A stretch of DNA of 64,000 bases. Source: Paramoeba atlantica (lineage: Eukaryota > Discosea). Below the pieces are notes generated by a model, which was not told where the DNA came from, made no database searches, and saw only the letters and a program-made list of their open reading frames with translations. A program made the translations under genes and the position numbers. Location: the NCBI GenBank assembly GCA_977017575.1, contig CDRNVI010000194.1, positions 1 to 64,000 of the forward strand, written 5' to 3'. Below are positions 22,501 to 35,206 of this stretch, piece after piece. Each line of letters starts with the position of its first letter. Within the stretch, counting starts at the first letter, position 1.

Positions 22501-24646
22501 CCATGATATGCTGCGTGATTGGGTTGCTCAAATTCTAGAATATCACCCAAAGGTCATTCACAAACCTGGAAAGTTGATGGCAATCCCTGATGCTCTAAGC
22601 CACCAATATGTTGGATATCATGATAAGGCCACTTCAAAGGATTATGTGACTTGTTGGTTTGAAGAGTTGGTGGATTTGGAACAATCTTCTTCAGGAAAAA
22701 CCCATATCCTCTTGAGACAAAACGACATTTTGGAAAAAATTGAATTAATCAGTGAGCCAGAAATTCGTGACATTCCTCCTATTCAATCACTGCCTCTGCC
22801 ACTTTCCACAGCAAAAGAAAGTTCTGAGAATGTTGAAGTGGATATGGATGACATTGATCGGGTTTTAGTTGAACTTCCTTACCTTGCTCAGGCTCAAAGG
22901 AAAGATAAGTTTTGCTCAATGATTATTAATTACTTGATTAATGGCCTCTTGCCTAAGAGGAAGCACTATCTTTGGGCACTCCAACGAACTGCTCACAAGT
23001 ACTGGGTTGATGAATCCGGAATCTTGAGGAAAGTGGATGAAACTACAGCTGCTGGTTGTCTCCCACCTGCAATTCTGCCCCAGAGTTTGTGGAATATAGT
23101 ATTTGACACTTATCATTCAGATCTAATCTCTGGACACCACAAGTTCAAGTGACTTTATGATGCAATTGCTGTCTCCTATTATTTTCCTGGTATGAGTGCT
23201 GCGATCAAAGGTTACTATCACCACTGCTTTAATTGTGTGATCAACTTGAAAACAAAGACATTGACATCTGATTTAAACCCTTATATGGCTTCTTATCCTG
23301 GAATTTTACTCCACCTGGATTGTACAAAGGGACCAAAAGTCACTGTTCATGGGAATTCTTTTATTTTGGCTATCCTTGATAACTTTAGTGGCTATATACG
23401 TCTGTATGCAATTCCAGATCCCTCTGCCAAAGCCTCTGCTGAAGCCTTACTTCAGTATATTTGTGTTAATTCAATGCCTTTGCAGATAGTAACAGATAAT
23501 GGTTCAAAATTTGCAAATCAAATTTTTGCAGAACTGACCCAGCTTCTCGGAATGAAACAAACTTTTATTGCCCCCTACAACTCCAAAAGTAATGGCTGTG
23601 TTGAATGTTCCCACAAAGTTATAGAATCAATCATTTGCTCATTTGTTGATAAATATGCAAACAATTGGGACCTTCTCTTACTTCTTGTGGAATTTGCTTT
23701 CAATACTTCTTGTTCCTCCTCAACTGGTTACACACCTTTCTATCTTCACTTTGGGAGACATCCAATTATGCCAATCGATTCTCTCTTCAGCTCTGTGAAC
23801 AAACCAGTGGTACTGATTGATGACTACATCAAGAAGCTACAAACTGAGAGGGAGGGTGTAATTAATTGGGTCTGAGAGGAGAGAGAGAAAGTGGCTGTGA
23901 AACAAAAACAATGATATGACAAAGCAAATGAAGGAACATACACTGTGTTGAAGGTTGGTGATCAAGTGTTGAAGAGAAACAAATCAAAAGGAAAAGAGAT
24001 TGTGAAGAAGTACAGACCCTATTATTACCAAAAGATTTATGTGGTTGTGGAGGATCTTAAGAATGGAAGTTACTGGATTCAAGAACTCAAACGAGAGAAG
24101 AATTCAGAAATCCAAAATGTTCAGAACTTAAAGAAACTCCATGTTCGGTACGAGATTACTCTGCATCCTGAATCAAATGAAATATCTATTGTTAATTCAG
24201 AGCCAGCACTCAAAGAGATTGTTGAAGATGATGATGGTTATGATTTTGAAGTGAAGGAAATCCTTAAGCATAAGTATTTGAATGGAAAACTTTATTATCG
24301 AGTGCATTTCAAACACTACCGAAAGGCTGATGCTGAATGGATCCATGTTTCACAAATTGATGCTTCAGAACAAATCAAAAGATATCATCAGAAACACCCT
24401 CTGAATCCACCTCCTTCTAAATCATCTTCCTCTAAGTCATCATTCTCCAAATCATCAACTTCCAAGTCACCCAAGAAGTCTTCTTCCTCTTCCTCTTCCT
24501 CTAAGTCATCGAAAACCTCCAAACCATCAACCTCTAAATCAACCAAGAAGCCTTCTTCCTCTTCCAAGTCCTCAAGCTCTTCAAGCTCCTCAGGCTCTTC
24601 TTTGAGCACCTCCATTTCTCCTAAACGAAAGACTTCTCAGGCGGGG

Positions 24647-24797
24647 AGAACAAGAATTGCCATATTAAGACTGTTTTATTTGAAGATTTTATGAACTTGA
24701 TTCAGTGCCAATATTTATACTTAAATCCATCAATGTCACACTGAAGGTATCTTCCAAATAAAACAGCATGAAACCATTCAGTATCTTTTTCTTTCTC
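24647..24797. repeat. DIRS left inverted terminal repeat
   Basis: Starts AGAACAAGAATTGCC and ends near CAGTATCTTTTTC. Its reverse complement is found at 40796-40942 with only a few differences. Confidence 0.93.
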
Positions 24798-27087
24798 TTG
24801 TTTCTGAAAGTTGTAGAAGAGTTTGCTCACATTTTTCTCAGGATGGCAGCAACTAAAAAGAAGAGAGGAAAATCATCTCAAGATCAGATGGAATTGATGA
24901 AACAGTTACAAAGTTCTCTGTTGGAAGTTACCTATACAATCACCGAGTTGAAAAATGCCCAAGAGTCAGAAACTCGCGCGAGAAAAGAGAGAGAAGTGAA
25001 AGAAGATGAACAGAGAGAAGAGAGGAAAAGAGAACCTCAAATAATACAAGTTATTGAAAAGAGAGACAACCCTGATTTTGAACAAAAATGGGGCAAGACG
25101 ATTTCAACACTTAACCCTGACACTTTTCTTGACGAGGTCGGTGGTGGCGAATGCGACCTCCCACATGGCCCTTGGGAGGTAATGTATTCAGACTCAGAAA
25201 AGTCTACTATTGAAAAGAAATCGCTCTCGAGGGTCCAAGTCCCAGTATTGCGAGAGGCTACTTGGGACCTGGTGAAAGCTGACCCTTCACTGAAGGCTAA
25301 TGCTGAGGCTGCGAAAGTGGCTATGCAGGCCAACAAAGGAATCTTCAACACCTGGCTCCATTGTATTGACGAGCTCAAACCTTTGTTTGAAGAAGATTCT
25401 GGCAGTGAAGTGAATATTTCGAAGCTTAGAACTCGGATGAATTGTCTCTCTACACTGTTATTGATGAATATGTCCAAACATCATACTGCTTTTGTAAACC
25501 AGGGGTGCAAAGCTATGAAAACTAATTTGATAACTCATCAGGAAAAGATTTACGCTGATGCTGAAGGGGAGAGACTGATTGAAGAATTTCATCATAACAA
25601 ATCCTTGGCTGAAGCAATAGTTACAGGTGTTACAGCCTTTTCAAAAAGAGGTGCTCGGGGGAATGGCCGAAACCAGAAGCCTTATGGCAGACAAAGACAC
25701 AACTCCCATGAAACTGGCTATACCCAGAGTCCCCCTTTTCAGCAGACGGTTACTTTCGATCACAACCAGAGTCGGGGGGGGGTCCCTGGTCAAGGCCAAC
25801 GGGGGAGGGGCCGAGGCCAGAGGGGTTCCAGGATGCTCTCCCACAACTAAGATTCTCGTCACCTCTCTTGAAGGCAGGAAGGATTCAAAAGAAGCGTTTC
25901 CTGGGGGTATGGACGAGCATAACAAGAGACAAGTGGATACTGAAGACCATCCAGCAGGGGGTGAAAATCCAATTATATGCCCAGCCAACTATGCAGCCTG
26001 AGCCAAGAGAATGGGATTGGGCCAGTGCAGACAAAAAAGACTTCGAATGGTTAGAAATGGCCATCTCATACGACGCTATAGAAAGAGTTCCGCTTGAAAA
26101 GCAAGGTCAGTCTGGCGAGGTCATCCACAACCTTGTTTGCAAAGTGAAAAAGGGCAGGATATGCTCAAATGTCAAGACTCTCAACCTGTTAGTCAAGAAG
26201 ATGAATCTCAAAATGCCAAGCCTGAAGGATGTCCAAGCTCAGTTTCAGAAAAACGATTGGATGATAAAACTGGATCTTTCCAAATTCTATTGGGCAACTT
26301 TGATCAAAAGCTCTCACAGGAAATTCTTCTGCTTTTGCATCAACGGGGTCCTTTGGCAATGGAGGGCTCTCCCATTCGAGTTCGTCAACTCAATGCAGAT
26401 CATGGCAAGGATAATGGCCCCAGTTGTGAACAAACTAGCCTCCTTCGGTATTCGAGTTGTGAATTGGGTCGACGACTTTGTACTCCTATTGGGCCCCAAC
26501 AAAGAGACTGCCTTCCAGCAGGCTCAAAAGGTGGTGGACCTTCTCGCTACACTTGGTTTTATTATAAACCAAGACAAGAGCAGTCATTCTCTCACAAAGT
26601 CAGTCCTGTTTCGAGGATTCATTTGGAACACAGTCACCATGAAAATTGATCTTCCTCTAGAGAAAAAGAAAGATTGGCAAACAGCTGCCAGGACAATCAA
26701 CCTGAGTCAGACAAGGGCCAGCGATGTAGCGTCTCTGATCGGGAAAGTTCAATACTCAGCTCAGATATTCACCCACCTGGTAGCCTGGTTGGTGGAACTC
26801 CAAATTGCAAACAATCACACAATAAATGCCAACGGCCAAGGTGCAGTTTATGTCCTTCCAGATGCAGCCAAAGAGGAAGTCTGACATTGGAGAAAAAGAG
26901 ATCATGTCCTTTTAATGCCAATGAATTTCAATGGACCACTTGTAGAAACAATGGGAGACACGGGTCCAATTGGCTACGGTTTCGAATGGTTTGAGGTGAT
27001 TGCAGGCTTATAGACAGTGGAAGAAGCCCAGAGAAGTCCAAATTGGAGGGAAATCCACACATGGTCGCTACAGATTTACCAATACCA

Positions 27088-27300
27088 TGTAAATGGTGGT
27101 TTATTTCGGGTTTCGAGAGTTCAAGGAAAGACACTTGGGGAATTCAAATGAATTGGAAAAAGTGAGAATGAAAAGGAAGAGGGGTGACGCTTGGTGGGTG
27201 ACAACCAATTTCGCCAAAATTGCAAGTCATGGAGTCGAGATTCTATATAAAGTGATGTATATATTTGAATATTACATATTTGGATATTTTCTTATTTACA
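27088..27300 (-). repeat. G2 3' LTR (213 bp)
   Basis: TGTAAATGG...TTATTTACA. In plus-strand coordinates it lies next to the polypurine tract complement CTTCCCCCCT. Confidence 0.95.
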
Positions 27301-30300
27301 CTTCCCCCCTTGCAGAAAAAAGACGAGTCTCCTGGCTCGAGTCAAGAAACGCAAGTTGTTTATCATTCCTCCAAAGATTTGTTCAACGTTTGAGAAGTTG
27401 ATTCGAAAAGTTAGTTCCTCGCAGTTTGTTTGTAGTGATCAGGAGATCAAGTTATTTCAAGTGACAAAAAACCTTTTCAAGGGAAAATCCACTTGTGTTC
27501 TCTGAGGAAACCTTTTCCAAGGTAAAAAACCTCAGGTTGGTGGATCTGCCCACCGATAGCTTTTTCAAGGATTCTTTGCCTCAAGGTATTCTTTTAATTC
27601 CTTTGTACCTTTCAGGTTTTCCTCATCCCACCACTCATGTCGTTTTTGACCAGCAGGTGGTTGGGTTTGGACTCGATATTGATGATATCCATCATAGATT
27701 CTTTCAGAAACAATTTGATATCTCAGACTTTTTTGTCTGGCTCCTGGTGGGAGCTCTTTCTCTTCCAGAGAGTCTTGTTCCTTTTCCTCTTCAACCCTTT
27801 GATAATAAAGTCTTAATTGACTTCCATGAACAGGTGCTGGGAGAATATATCCTGTTTTGAGGTTTTTTACTTTGTAAGTTTGAGGTGTCAAGACCTCTTC
27901 AATTCTATGGACATCATTCTGAGTCCTTGAATTGAATTTCTGGTTAAATTTCTTCTTTGTTGTGTGATTCAGGAGGAGGACTCTATCCCCTGCTGATAAG
28001 ATTTGAGTTTTCTGATTAATGTTATAATCATCAACCCTTTTCTCTTCAGATTCTCTTCGTTTTTCATTTACAAGATCGAAGATTTCAGACATTTTGTCTC
28101 TTACATTAGCCACATATTCATCAGGGCTTACCAGTTCCGGATTTGATGTTCCCAGTGTAATGTCAATTGGGTATGTTGGTATTCGACCAAATTGTAACGT
28201 AAAAGGTTTTTGTTTTGTTACTGAGTGGACTTGGGTGTTGTAAGCAAATTCCACCATCGGAAGAAGCAAATCCCAGTCTCTTTCATATTTTCTTATATAA
28301 GCTCTCATCATATTCTTGACAGGTGAATGGATTGTTTCAACCTTGCCATTTCCTTTATGATTGTGAGGAGATACTTTGGCATGATGTATGCCCCAAATTT
28401 TCATCAATTCTTTTAAGAGTGCCTTTCTGAACTCTGGGCCTCCATCAATCACTATCTCAAGTGGCATTGAATGGATTGTGACGTATTTCAAGAGACATTC
28501 AGCCATCTCTCTTGTGTTTACAGCTTTCAATGGAAAAAGTGTCAAATATCCAGTGAAAGCGTCCACAATTGACAGAATATAGGTATATCCTCTGATATTA
28601 CCCTCAATCCCTTTCATTGAGTTGATATGTATTGTCACATTTGGGTACCCAACATGTGTTGAACCCATTGGTGGTTTTATATATTTTGTTGTTTTTGTTT
28701 TTTGATAAATTTCACAGGTTCAGCAATATTCACTGATATATTGTGTCATTCCTTTAAACCAAAACTTATCCTGCATAGTTTCATAAAGTTTCTGAAACTT
28801 CCTATGCCCTTGATAGTTGTGGAAATGTTTTACTACCTCAAATACCATTGAGTCTGGTAAAACAATTGGGGGTTCACCCGTCTCTGTTGGGATATCCACC
28901 CGACAAAGAGTCCCTGCCTTATTGAGGCAGTAATGTCACCTCTTTTCAAGCAATTTCTGAGCATCCTTCTTGTACTCAGGTATTTCTCTATTCAGAAGTA
29001 AATTTCTCATTCTGCGGCAAAATTGATCCTTCATTTGTTCAGCTTGAACATCAATTGCTCGTTCTCCTCTCCAGTAACATTCTTGGTCCTTTATGACCTA
29101 TTGATTTTCTGAATCATTCTGATTCTCAGATCTGGTGTGGCCAGTACCAGTCTCTGATAATTTTTCCGTTTCTTCTTCTACTGGAAGAGTATGTTCGGGC
29201 ACTGTGTGAATTCTAAGAGGTTCACCTGGTTGTGTGCTTGACCCAAATTCTTCATCTGTCCAAGACTCAGAAATATCAGCACTCTCAGTCCTGCTGGGAA
29301 TCATCTGAAGTTGACCCATCACTACGTCCAGCGCTTTATGTGAAGTTGACCCATCAGCTATCCCAGAAGATCGTCCTTGAAAGAGTCCCTTGCTCCTTCC
29401 TTGAGCAAATTGGCCGCCAAGTTGACCCATGCTATTTGCATGCTGACCCATATTGGCCAATAACTCATTTCCATCTCCAGTGGACTCATCTGCCCTATGA
29501 CAGGATTTTGAGAGAGAACAGAGCCCTAATATTGCCATTTTTGTTTGTTCTTGTGTTGTTTTGTTTTCAACATTACTAACTCCAAGTCTTTCCAGGACTT
29601 CTTTAAGTGGAGTTTGTATATCTTCATCTTGATATGATACATGGTGTGCTCGACTAAGTGTGTCAGGGATAACCAGTGTTTTCCCAGGTCAATGTAAAAT
29701 TCGATTTGCTACTACGGCTATTTTCAGCAGCCATCCACAAATAAGTTTACTCCTTGATGTGCTTGTTGTGGAGTTGCACAATTTGACCAGACTCTGGTGA
29801 TCACTGAAGATCACCACATCTCTTCCCATAATGAATTCTTTGAACTTGTTAATTGCCCAGTAGGCCCCATAACATTCTCATTCTGAATTCGTGTATTTTG
29901 TATGAGTTTTTTGGCAAAGCCAGGCTTGCAAAAGCGACTATTTCGTGCTTTTTTGGTATTCCTGACCTTTTTGGTGCTGGTCTATCAAGAAGATCATCAG
30001 GGTGTTGTGTCAAAATTGCACCATAACCCTTTTTTGATGCATCCACATGAATGTAAAAGGTTTTCTTGAAATTCAGGTGAACAAGCATAGGTATTTTTGC
30101 AATTGTTTCCTTCATTTCCCGAAATTCATTATCTGCCTCTTTAGTCCATTCAAATGATGATTGTAGGAGTATTTCCCAAAGATGATATGTTTTTTGGGAA
30201 CAATTGTGGATGAATCTCCTGCACCAACTGACTAATCCCAAGAATGATTGTAATTCCTTTTGATTAGCTGGTTGTGGAAAATGTTTTATAGCCTCAACTT

Positions 30301-33300
30301 TCTTGTCATTAGCCAAGATTCCATCCTTTGTTGCCGTATACCCAAGTAATGCGAAAGATCTTTGACAAAGCTTCACCTTGTTCAGGTTAATTCACAACTT
30401 GTTTTTCTTTAATCTATCCAGTACTCTTTCTAGTGACTGAACATGTTCCTCAAAGATTTCTGAGAAAATAACTATGTCATCAACATAGTTGACACATATA
30501 TGCCATTGTAAACCAGCAAGTATTGTATCCATGAAATGCTGCTGTGTTGCCGGAGCATTTGTTAATCCAAACAGCATTGAATTCCATTCCCACAGCCCAA
30601 ACTGTGAAGCAAAAGCCGTTTTTTCCTTGTCCTCCTCCCGAATTGGGATTGACCAAAATGCTTCAGTCATATCCAATGTTGAGAAGTATGAAGATCCACC
30701 CAGGTATGACAACACATCATTAATTTTTGGTATTGGATAACTCCATTTCTTAGTCTTTTCATTTAATTCTCTGTAATCCACACAGAATCGAACTTTACTA
30801 TTTGCCTTTGCCACCAACATAATTGGGCTTGCATATGGTGAATTTGACAGTCGGATGACTCTTCTCTTAGCCATCTCTTGAATTTGTTTTTCTTCAATTG
30901 TCCTTTTAACCATGTCCTTTGTTTGATAAGTATGTCTAAAAGGCTCTTGGTCTTTGTCATTGAGTTCAATTCTAAACTCAGTTGCATCTGTGTGCACAAT
31001 TGGAGCATCATTAGGTATGTCCCACATTTCTTTGTATTTCTCAAAGAGTTTACAGAGTTGAATTGTCTGATCAAGATTGAGGTCACTAAGGATAAGGCCA
31101 GTTTTCTTTGCAAACTCCTCATATTCCTCTGGAATCATTTTTTCATCTTCTTCCAGATTTTTCTGACCATCTCTCAACAGAATATTTGCTAAAGAGCATT
31201 GTGCACAAAACGCTATTTCCCCTGAGAATTCCTGATTCCCTTGGTTACACATGTGTTTTGCCATTCCATGGCAGTCCTCTTGAGGCTGTAGTTCTGGATT
31301 GACCAATTTGTCTTTATACATTCCTTTGTCTGATCCCTTTTGGTGAAGTTTTTTTGACAATTGTTCAAAACATTCACCAACTGGTCTTTTGTCAAGAGAT
31401 TTTGCAATGGTTTGTTCTGCATCCTCCTCTGTAACATAAATATGTTTTGCAACTGTTGACCCTTTTTCAAATGAGAATGAGGTATTTCCAATATTCATAA
31501 TCTCAATTTGGCCAATGTATATTTGTCTCACATGATCAAATCTCAGATGTGTCAGGCCTGGCATGACAGTTAAATTTGAATTAAGGCATGAGATTCCCTT
31601 CACATACCCATCTGTATCTGGAATAGGTTTGCCTTTCAGTTTGACCTTGACTGTTGAGATTGATCTTGGATCCAATCTTGTTTGTGTAGTTGTTTTTAAT
31701 TCTCCAATCTCTCCAGGATTGGAAAGGAGTGCCTGAGCATATGCTCCATTTCAGCCTCTGATTACTGGATATCTAATTGTCTCATTATTTATCAATCGTC
31801 GGAATTCGATGTGTCCTTCATCAAAGTCAAGAACAGCACCAACTTTTGACAAAAATGGAGTTCCAAAGATGATATCTGATGAAAGATCATCAAGTACAAC
31901 AAACCAGTGCCTTCTTCTTCCCCCAGAGATGTCAATCTCCAGGAGAACTTCCTCAGTTGGCAATACTGATGATTTGTTGGCCAAGGAGATGTGATTCCCT
32001 CTGTAAGGCCTCCGAAGTTTGGGAATTGCTTTGTTCAGGAATGTTCTTGCTACAACATCTATCCTGCAAGCCCCAGAATCACATAATGCTTGTGTATTGG
32101 TATTATTAACCATGCAAGGAATAGTGAATAATTTGTCTTTTATTTGGCAAATTTCAGGATTTAAGTCTCTGACTAAGTCACCAATAGAGATTGTGAAGCC
32201 TTCTTCACCCATCTTGACCGTCACTTTGTGGTCCTGCTGCCCAATATTATGAGTAAATTCCTTTTTACTCCCAGAAAAAATTGACAAACCATTTCCTTGA
32301 TTTCTGAGCTCATCCAGAGTCATTTTCCCAGTCACCAAATCTTGAAGAGTATTCTCCAATTTTCTCCTCTTTTCTTTCTCCTTCTCTTGAGGGATTTCCC
32401 TTCCTCTTTTCCCTGGAAGTTTCTTATTCCAGTCAGCAGGTTCCATACAATTGTATTTTCGAGCTGCAGACTCACCATAATGAGTCACAGCTTCCTTCCA
32501 GGGATGATCTCCCACAAGTTCAATTTTTCTTTCTGTTACGAATTTTGCAACACTTAACCAAAGGCACTCCAGGCTCTTATGGTCACATCTTCCATGAAGA
32601 AGACAGTATTCCCTTCCAGGGCGGTCAGCAGCTTCCTGTTTCAATTCATCCAGAATGAAACATTTTTTGAGGGAATGACTACCCTGACAAAGGAAGCAGG
32701 TAATGGATCTTTCTTGACCCCTCCCCAGCCTTTCCTTTGTCCTTTGGTATTCGTCTGTTTTCCTCACAGACAATTTGTTCAGACCCCGAGGATTCGCCGC
32801 AACTTGGGTGAACTCAATATCTTCTAAAAAATTTTGGACCAGTTCATTCCAGACTTCTTCCTTCTCAGCCAACTTGTCCCACTTTCCTTGAAAGGCTGGG
32901 TTCTCAAACCTTCTTCCAAAATCCCTCATCGCTTCCTTCACAGCTGGTTTGTCCAATTCAGTATCTTTTGCCTTCAAGAAGAGATGAATATACTCAGAGG
33001 TGACAAGTTGAAAATTGTCTTCCATTACCTTCTCATCAGGAACTCGAAAAATGTTGAATTTCTTTTCGTCTGAAAGGACTGCATTCTGCCTCCCAAAAGA
33101 GCTATTCAGAGCGAGTAATATATCTCTCGGCAATCCAGCATCCTTCTTCAGTCCCAAGGAGTTCCAACTACCAGCGGGGAGGGTTATTGCAAGTTTGATT
33201 TGACTTCCAAATTCAAGTGTGTTGGGCCAAACATCTTGTTCCAAGTTGCGTTCACCCTGAACATAGAAATGAGTAACTTGCAACAGGTCTTTGAAATCGA

Positions 33301-33526
33301 CATTCTTGAGAGCCAGTTTGAGATGACTCTCATGAGACTTGTACGAAGTCTTCCCGACCATCTCCTTCGCCGTAGTATGTTCGTTCTGCCTCATCAATTT
33401 CTCATTTTGCTCCATAAGGAATTGGATTGCTTTCACCATCTCAACAGGCTGTAGCTCCGATCCATCAACTTCACAGAGTCAAATGCTTCTTCGCCAGTTG
33501 TCATAGTTCAAATCAGGTGTCGCCAA

Positions 33527-33739
33527 TGTAAATGGTGGTTTATTTTGGGTTTCGAGAGTTCGAGGAAAGACACTTGGGGAATTCAAATGAATTGGGAAAA
33601 GTGAGAATGAAAAGGAAGAGGGGTGATGCTTGGCGGGTGACAACCAATTTTGCCAAAATTGTGAGTCGCAGAGTCAAGATTCTATATAAAGTGATGTACA
33701 TATTTGAATATTACATATTTGGATATTTCCTTATTTACA
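33527..33739 (-). repeat. G2 5' LTR (213 bp)
   Basis: Same ends and length as the 3' LTR. The inner edge is followed on the minus strand by TTGGCGACACCTG, the primer-binding site. Confidence 0.95.
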
Positions 33740-34907
33740 ACCATCTCCATCTTGCAAAGAAAGTATCAGTCTACTCAACTGATTCGGTAGTTGCGGCTTG
33801 TTACATCAGAAAGGTTTATGCAAAGACTCCAGAACTCTCTTGATCAGCAGCAGAAACAGTCAAATTCATGGAAATCCACGAGATCATCCAGATCCCAAGG
33901 ATTGTGTCCCAGGAGGAGATCAAATCAAGCGACATTCTTTCCAGACTCAAGGAGAAGGACGAATTGACCCTATCCAAGGAGTTTCTTGATCAATGGCTGG
34001 CTCGGCATCAGATTCACCCATCGATAGATCTATTTGCATCCCGATTTTCAACAAAGATGATGAGGTTCTACACCAAGATCCCAGATGATCAGTCCCTAGG
34101 GACCAATGCCCTTCTTCATTCTTGGAACAACAAGATCCCATACATGTTTCCACCACCAATTCTCCTTTTCCAGACAATCTCAAAATTTCTGGACGAATGC
34201 AAACTTGCAGTCATAGTGTACCCCAGAGACCAATCCAGAAGATGGCACCAGTGGATACCAGAATTAGCTTCCGACACATCAACAATCCCCCAGGGAGCAA
34301 TCACAGACTCTCAAAACGCTCCTATCGACTCTTCAATCTGGAGGATATCAGTGATCCAAAACTCTTGAAGATTGAAGAGGGTTGGTCTGAGGAGGCCATC
34401 GCCATGATCTTTGGTTCAGTTAAGCTCACCACATGGAAGGATAGATCCAAAGTTTGTTCCCAATTCAAGGATTATCTGCATCACCTTCACAAATCCTCCT
34501 TTTCGGAAGTGGACATTGGCAATTTTTTGGCACGAAAATTTACCAGATCGGGTGATCAATTTCGCTCTGCTCGAACTGCCCTATCTACTACTATCTACCT
34601 CAACACTGGTTTTGACTTATCGAAAGAAATCCACTTTTCAAGACAATCGAAAGGGGCCTCTGTATTGAAGCCTAAATCCCCCAAATTCAATGATATGTGG
34701 GACCTCTCAATTCTTATGAAACACATGAATGGTGTTTTCTGGTCTGACAAACCCAATATATCTGCTCGCACCAAGGCAAATGTTCTGCTGCGGATTTCTA
34801 TAGCTGGACGAAATTCAGATGTGGCTCATATTTTCCGGGATTCCATTGTATGGACTGAAGACACGGTATCGTTTCGTTTCTACAAATGGAAAACTAAACA
34901 TGTAGAA

Positions 34908-34925
34908 AAAGTCAAGCTCTCACGC
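34908..34925. repeat. 18-bp direct repeat flanking G1 copy 4 (left)
   Basis: AAAGTCAAGCTCTCACGC is present here and again at 40218-40235. It brackets G1 copy 4 within the DIRS recombinase gene. Confidence 0.85.
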
Positions 34926-35206
34926 TGAACACGTCTACTTTGGTACAGACTAAAGGAGGCATGTCAGAAATATGTTGAATGGACAACTGAAGAGCAGTCC
35001 TCAGAAGTCTCACGAAAAAGCGAGAAACTTCCTGATGACATCATCAATGGTGTTCTTTATTTAGATTCACAGAAGGTCGACTTGGAGGAGACCAAGGGTC
35101 GACTTGAAGGAGATTGGGAATTGAGTTGGAGGAGATCAAGAGTTGGATCAAATGAATAGAGCAGAGAGCCAAGTGTCTTCAGAGTAGCGCACATTGCTTG
35201 TGTGCA
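34926..35206 (-). repeat. G1 copy 4 3' LTR (281 bp)
   Basis: TGCACACAAGC to GACGTGTTCA on the minus strand. It is preceded inside the element by GGCGGGGAGAG (polypurine tract). Confidence 0.93.

Larger units (their letters stand above)
27088..33739 (-). mobile_element. Ty3/gypsy fossil, family G2
   Basis: A complete-length LTR element on the minus strand inserted in the DIRS RNase H region. The 213-bp LTRs (27088-27300 and 33527-33739) begin TGTAAATGG and end TTATTTACA. They are flanked by ACCA on both sides (4-bp target duplication, possibly 5). The primer-binding site TTGGCGACACC follows the 5' LTR and the polypurine tract AGGGGGGAAG precedes the 3' LTR. Parts: Gag with a CCHC zinc knuckle (CFLCQGSHSLKKC) and aspartic protease with LCDSGA (31.75-33.44 kb), reverse transcriptase with YVDD (30.4-31.7 kb), RNase H (about 29.8-30.4 kb), and integrase with a C-terminal chromodomain-like module (27.57-28.7 kb). 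Broken, about five breaks. LTRs differ at about 14 of 213 positions, all transitions. Confidence 0.94.

Noticed and set aside
25627-26994. Extra overlapping frames in the DIRS RT region
   Set aside because: They overlap the recognised Gag and RT frames and show no motif. They are compositional shadows.
33505-33526. tRNA-like 3' end (GTTCAAATCAGGTGTCGCCA)
   Set aside because: It is next to an LTR and is the primer-binding site of G2. Spacing between the loop-like bases and CCA is too short for a tRNA.
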